From Rugosimonospora acidiphila (GTDB taxonomy: Bacteria > Actinomycetota > Actinomycetes > Mycobacteriales > Micromonosporaceae): a stretch of 30,249 bases of DNA. This document shows, in pieces, positions 29,760-30,249 of the stretch. Within the stretch, counting starts at the first letter, position 1. Each line of letters begins with the position of its first letter. The notes beneath the pieces were generated by a model that saw only the letters and a program-made list of their open reading frames with translations, searched no databases and was not told the origin of the DNA. The stretch covers positions 1 through 30,249 of the forward strand of contig NZ_BAABJQ010000053.1 in assembly GCF_039543385.1 (NCBI RefSeq), written 5' to 3'. Made by a program: the position numbers and the translations under genes.

Positions 29760-30249
29760 ATGGCAACAGTGAGTTTCCGCGAGGCATCGCGGCTCTACCC
29801 GGGTAACCCCAAGCCGGCGGTCGACGCCCTCAACCTCGAGATCGGCGACGGCGAGTTCCTCGTCCTGGTCGGCCCCTCGGGCTCCGGCAAGTCCACCGCC
29901 CTGCGCATGCTCGCCGGCCTCGAAGACGTCGACGCCGGTGCGATCTACATCGACGACCGGGACGTCACCAACCTGCCGCCGAAGTCCCGCGACATCGCGA
30001 TGGTGTTCCAGAACTACGCCCTGTACCCGCACATGACCGTGTACGAGAACATGGCGTTCGCGCTGAAGCTGCGCAAGACCCCGAAGGCGGAGATCGACGC
30101 GGCGGTCAAGAACGCGGCCAAACTGCTGCAGTTGGAGGAGTACCTCAACCGCAAGCCCAAGGCGCTGTCCGGTGGCCAGCGCCAGCGGGTCGCGATGGGC
30201 CGCGCGATCGTGCGTAAGCCGCAGGTCTTCCTCATGGATGAGCCGCTGT
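29760..30249 (+). CDS. msiK: MsiK/UgpC-like ABC sugar importer ATPase, cut by the window end
   Basis: The first 163 residues are present. Walker A is GPSGSGKST (38-46), the Q-loop is VFQNYALYPHMTVYENMAF (82-100), the signature is LSGGQRQRVAMGRA (136-149) and Walker B is VFLMDEP (156-162). These and the spacing match the MsiK/UgpC/MalK group. In actinomycetes one such ATPase serves many carbohydrate ABC importers, and it is typically encoded away from permease genes, as appears here. The C-terminal regulatory OB domain lies outside. ATG 29760 has GGAAGG 12 bases upstream, a rather long spacing. The gene symbol is a best guess for the group. Confidence 0.88.
   Translation, partial: MATVSFREASRLYPGNPKPAVDALNLEIGDGEFLVLVGPSGSGKSTALRMLAGLEDVDAGAIYIDDRDVTNLPPKSRDIAMVFQNYALYPHMTVYENMAFALKLRKTPKAEIDAAVKNAAKLLQLEEYLNRKPKALSGGQRQRVAMGRAIVRKPQVFLMDEPL

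Noticed and set aside
29570..29806. A 78-residue frame upstream of the MsiK-like gene.
   Set aside because: It overlaps the MsiK-like start in a different frame and shows no family resemblance or ribosome-binding site.

Overview
The window comes from a very GC-rich actinomycete chromosome, most likely a Micromonosporaceae-type filamentous actinobacterium. The lineage is inferred from gene content and coding style: a SAV2177/DUF574 methyltransferase, a GlxA-type regulator, a TIGR03118 protein, an MsiK-type ATPase, secreted CBM2 and CBM13 enzymes, many GTG starts and candidate leaderless starts. I see no rRNA, tRNA, insertion sequence, prophage or CRISPR array. I support 27 protein genes; the first and last are cut by the window ends.

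Layout. (1) 1-1824, minus: a glycogen-debranching-type glycosidase, translationally coupled to an SCP2-domain protein. (2) 2603-7689, plus: a PASTA lipoprotein, a phosphoribosyltransferase/dienelactone-hydrolase fusion, a P1B-5-like ATPase with a C-terminal hemerythrin domain, and an orphan PemK/MazF protein. (3) 7754-10656, minus: a three-gene cassette of epoxide hydrolase, SAM methyltransferase and PhyH-type dioxygenase. (4) 10918-12942: a rhodanese gene divergent from a GlxA/AraC regulator, followed by a convergent TetR regulator that lacks part of its DNA-binding domain. (5) 13239-19435: a secreted GH43-CBM13 galactanase-like enzyme, two tandem paralogous secreted beta-helix proteins, and a divergent DeoR regulator coupled to a sugar-type MFS transporter. 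(6) 19505-23793, minus: an MBL hydrolase, a split LigD end-joining operon (phosphoesterase, ligase, polymerase as three overlapping genes) and a ribokinase-family kinase. (7) 23955-28921: a DHA2 drug exporter, two divergent CE4 polysaccharide deacetylases (one membrane-anchored, one secreted with CBM2) and a secreted TIGR03118 protein. (8) 29760-end: the start of an MsiK/UgpC-like sugar-import ATPase.

How the genes fit together. A carbohydrate theme recurs: debranching enzyme, GH43-CBM13, CE4-CBM2, DeoR-MFS, ribokinase and MsiK, consistent with a soil saprophyte. The stretch 2603-7085 looks like a redox or dormancy-associated accessory group. The LigD genes supply three end-joining activities, but no Ku gene is in the window.

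The two observations I rate highest are the P1B-5-like ATPase, in which several normally near-invariant motifs are altered while the hemerythrin domain looks intact, and a recurring architecture of short, locally distinct tandem arrays (8-18 bp units, plus one array of about 30 bp with an internal dyad) in many of the intergenic spaces.
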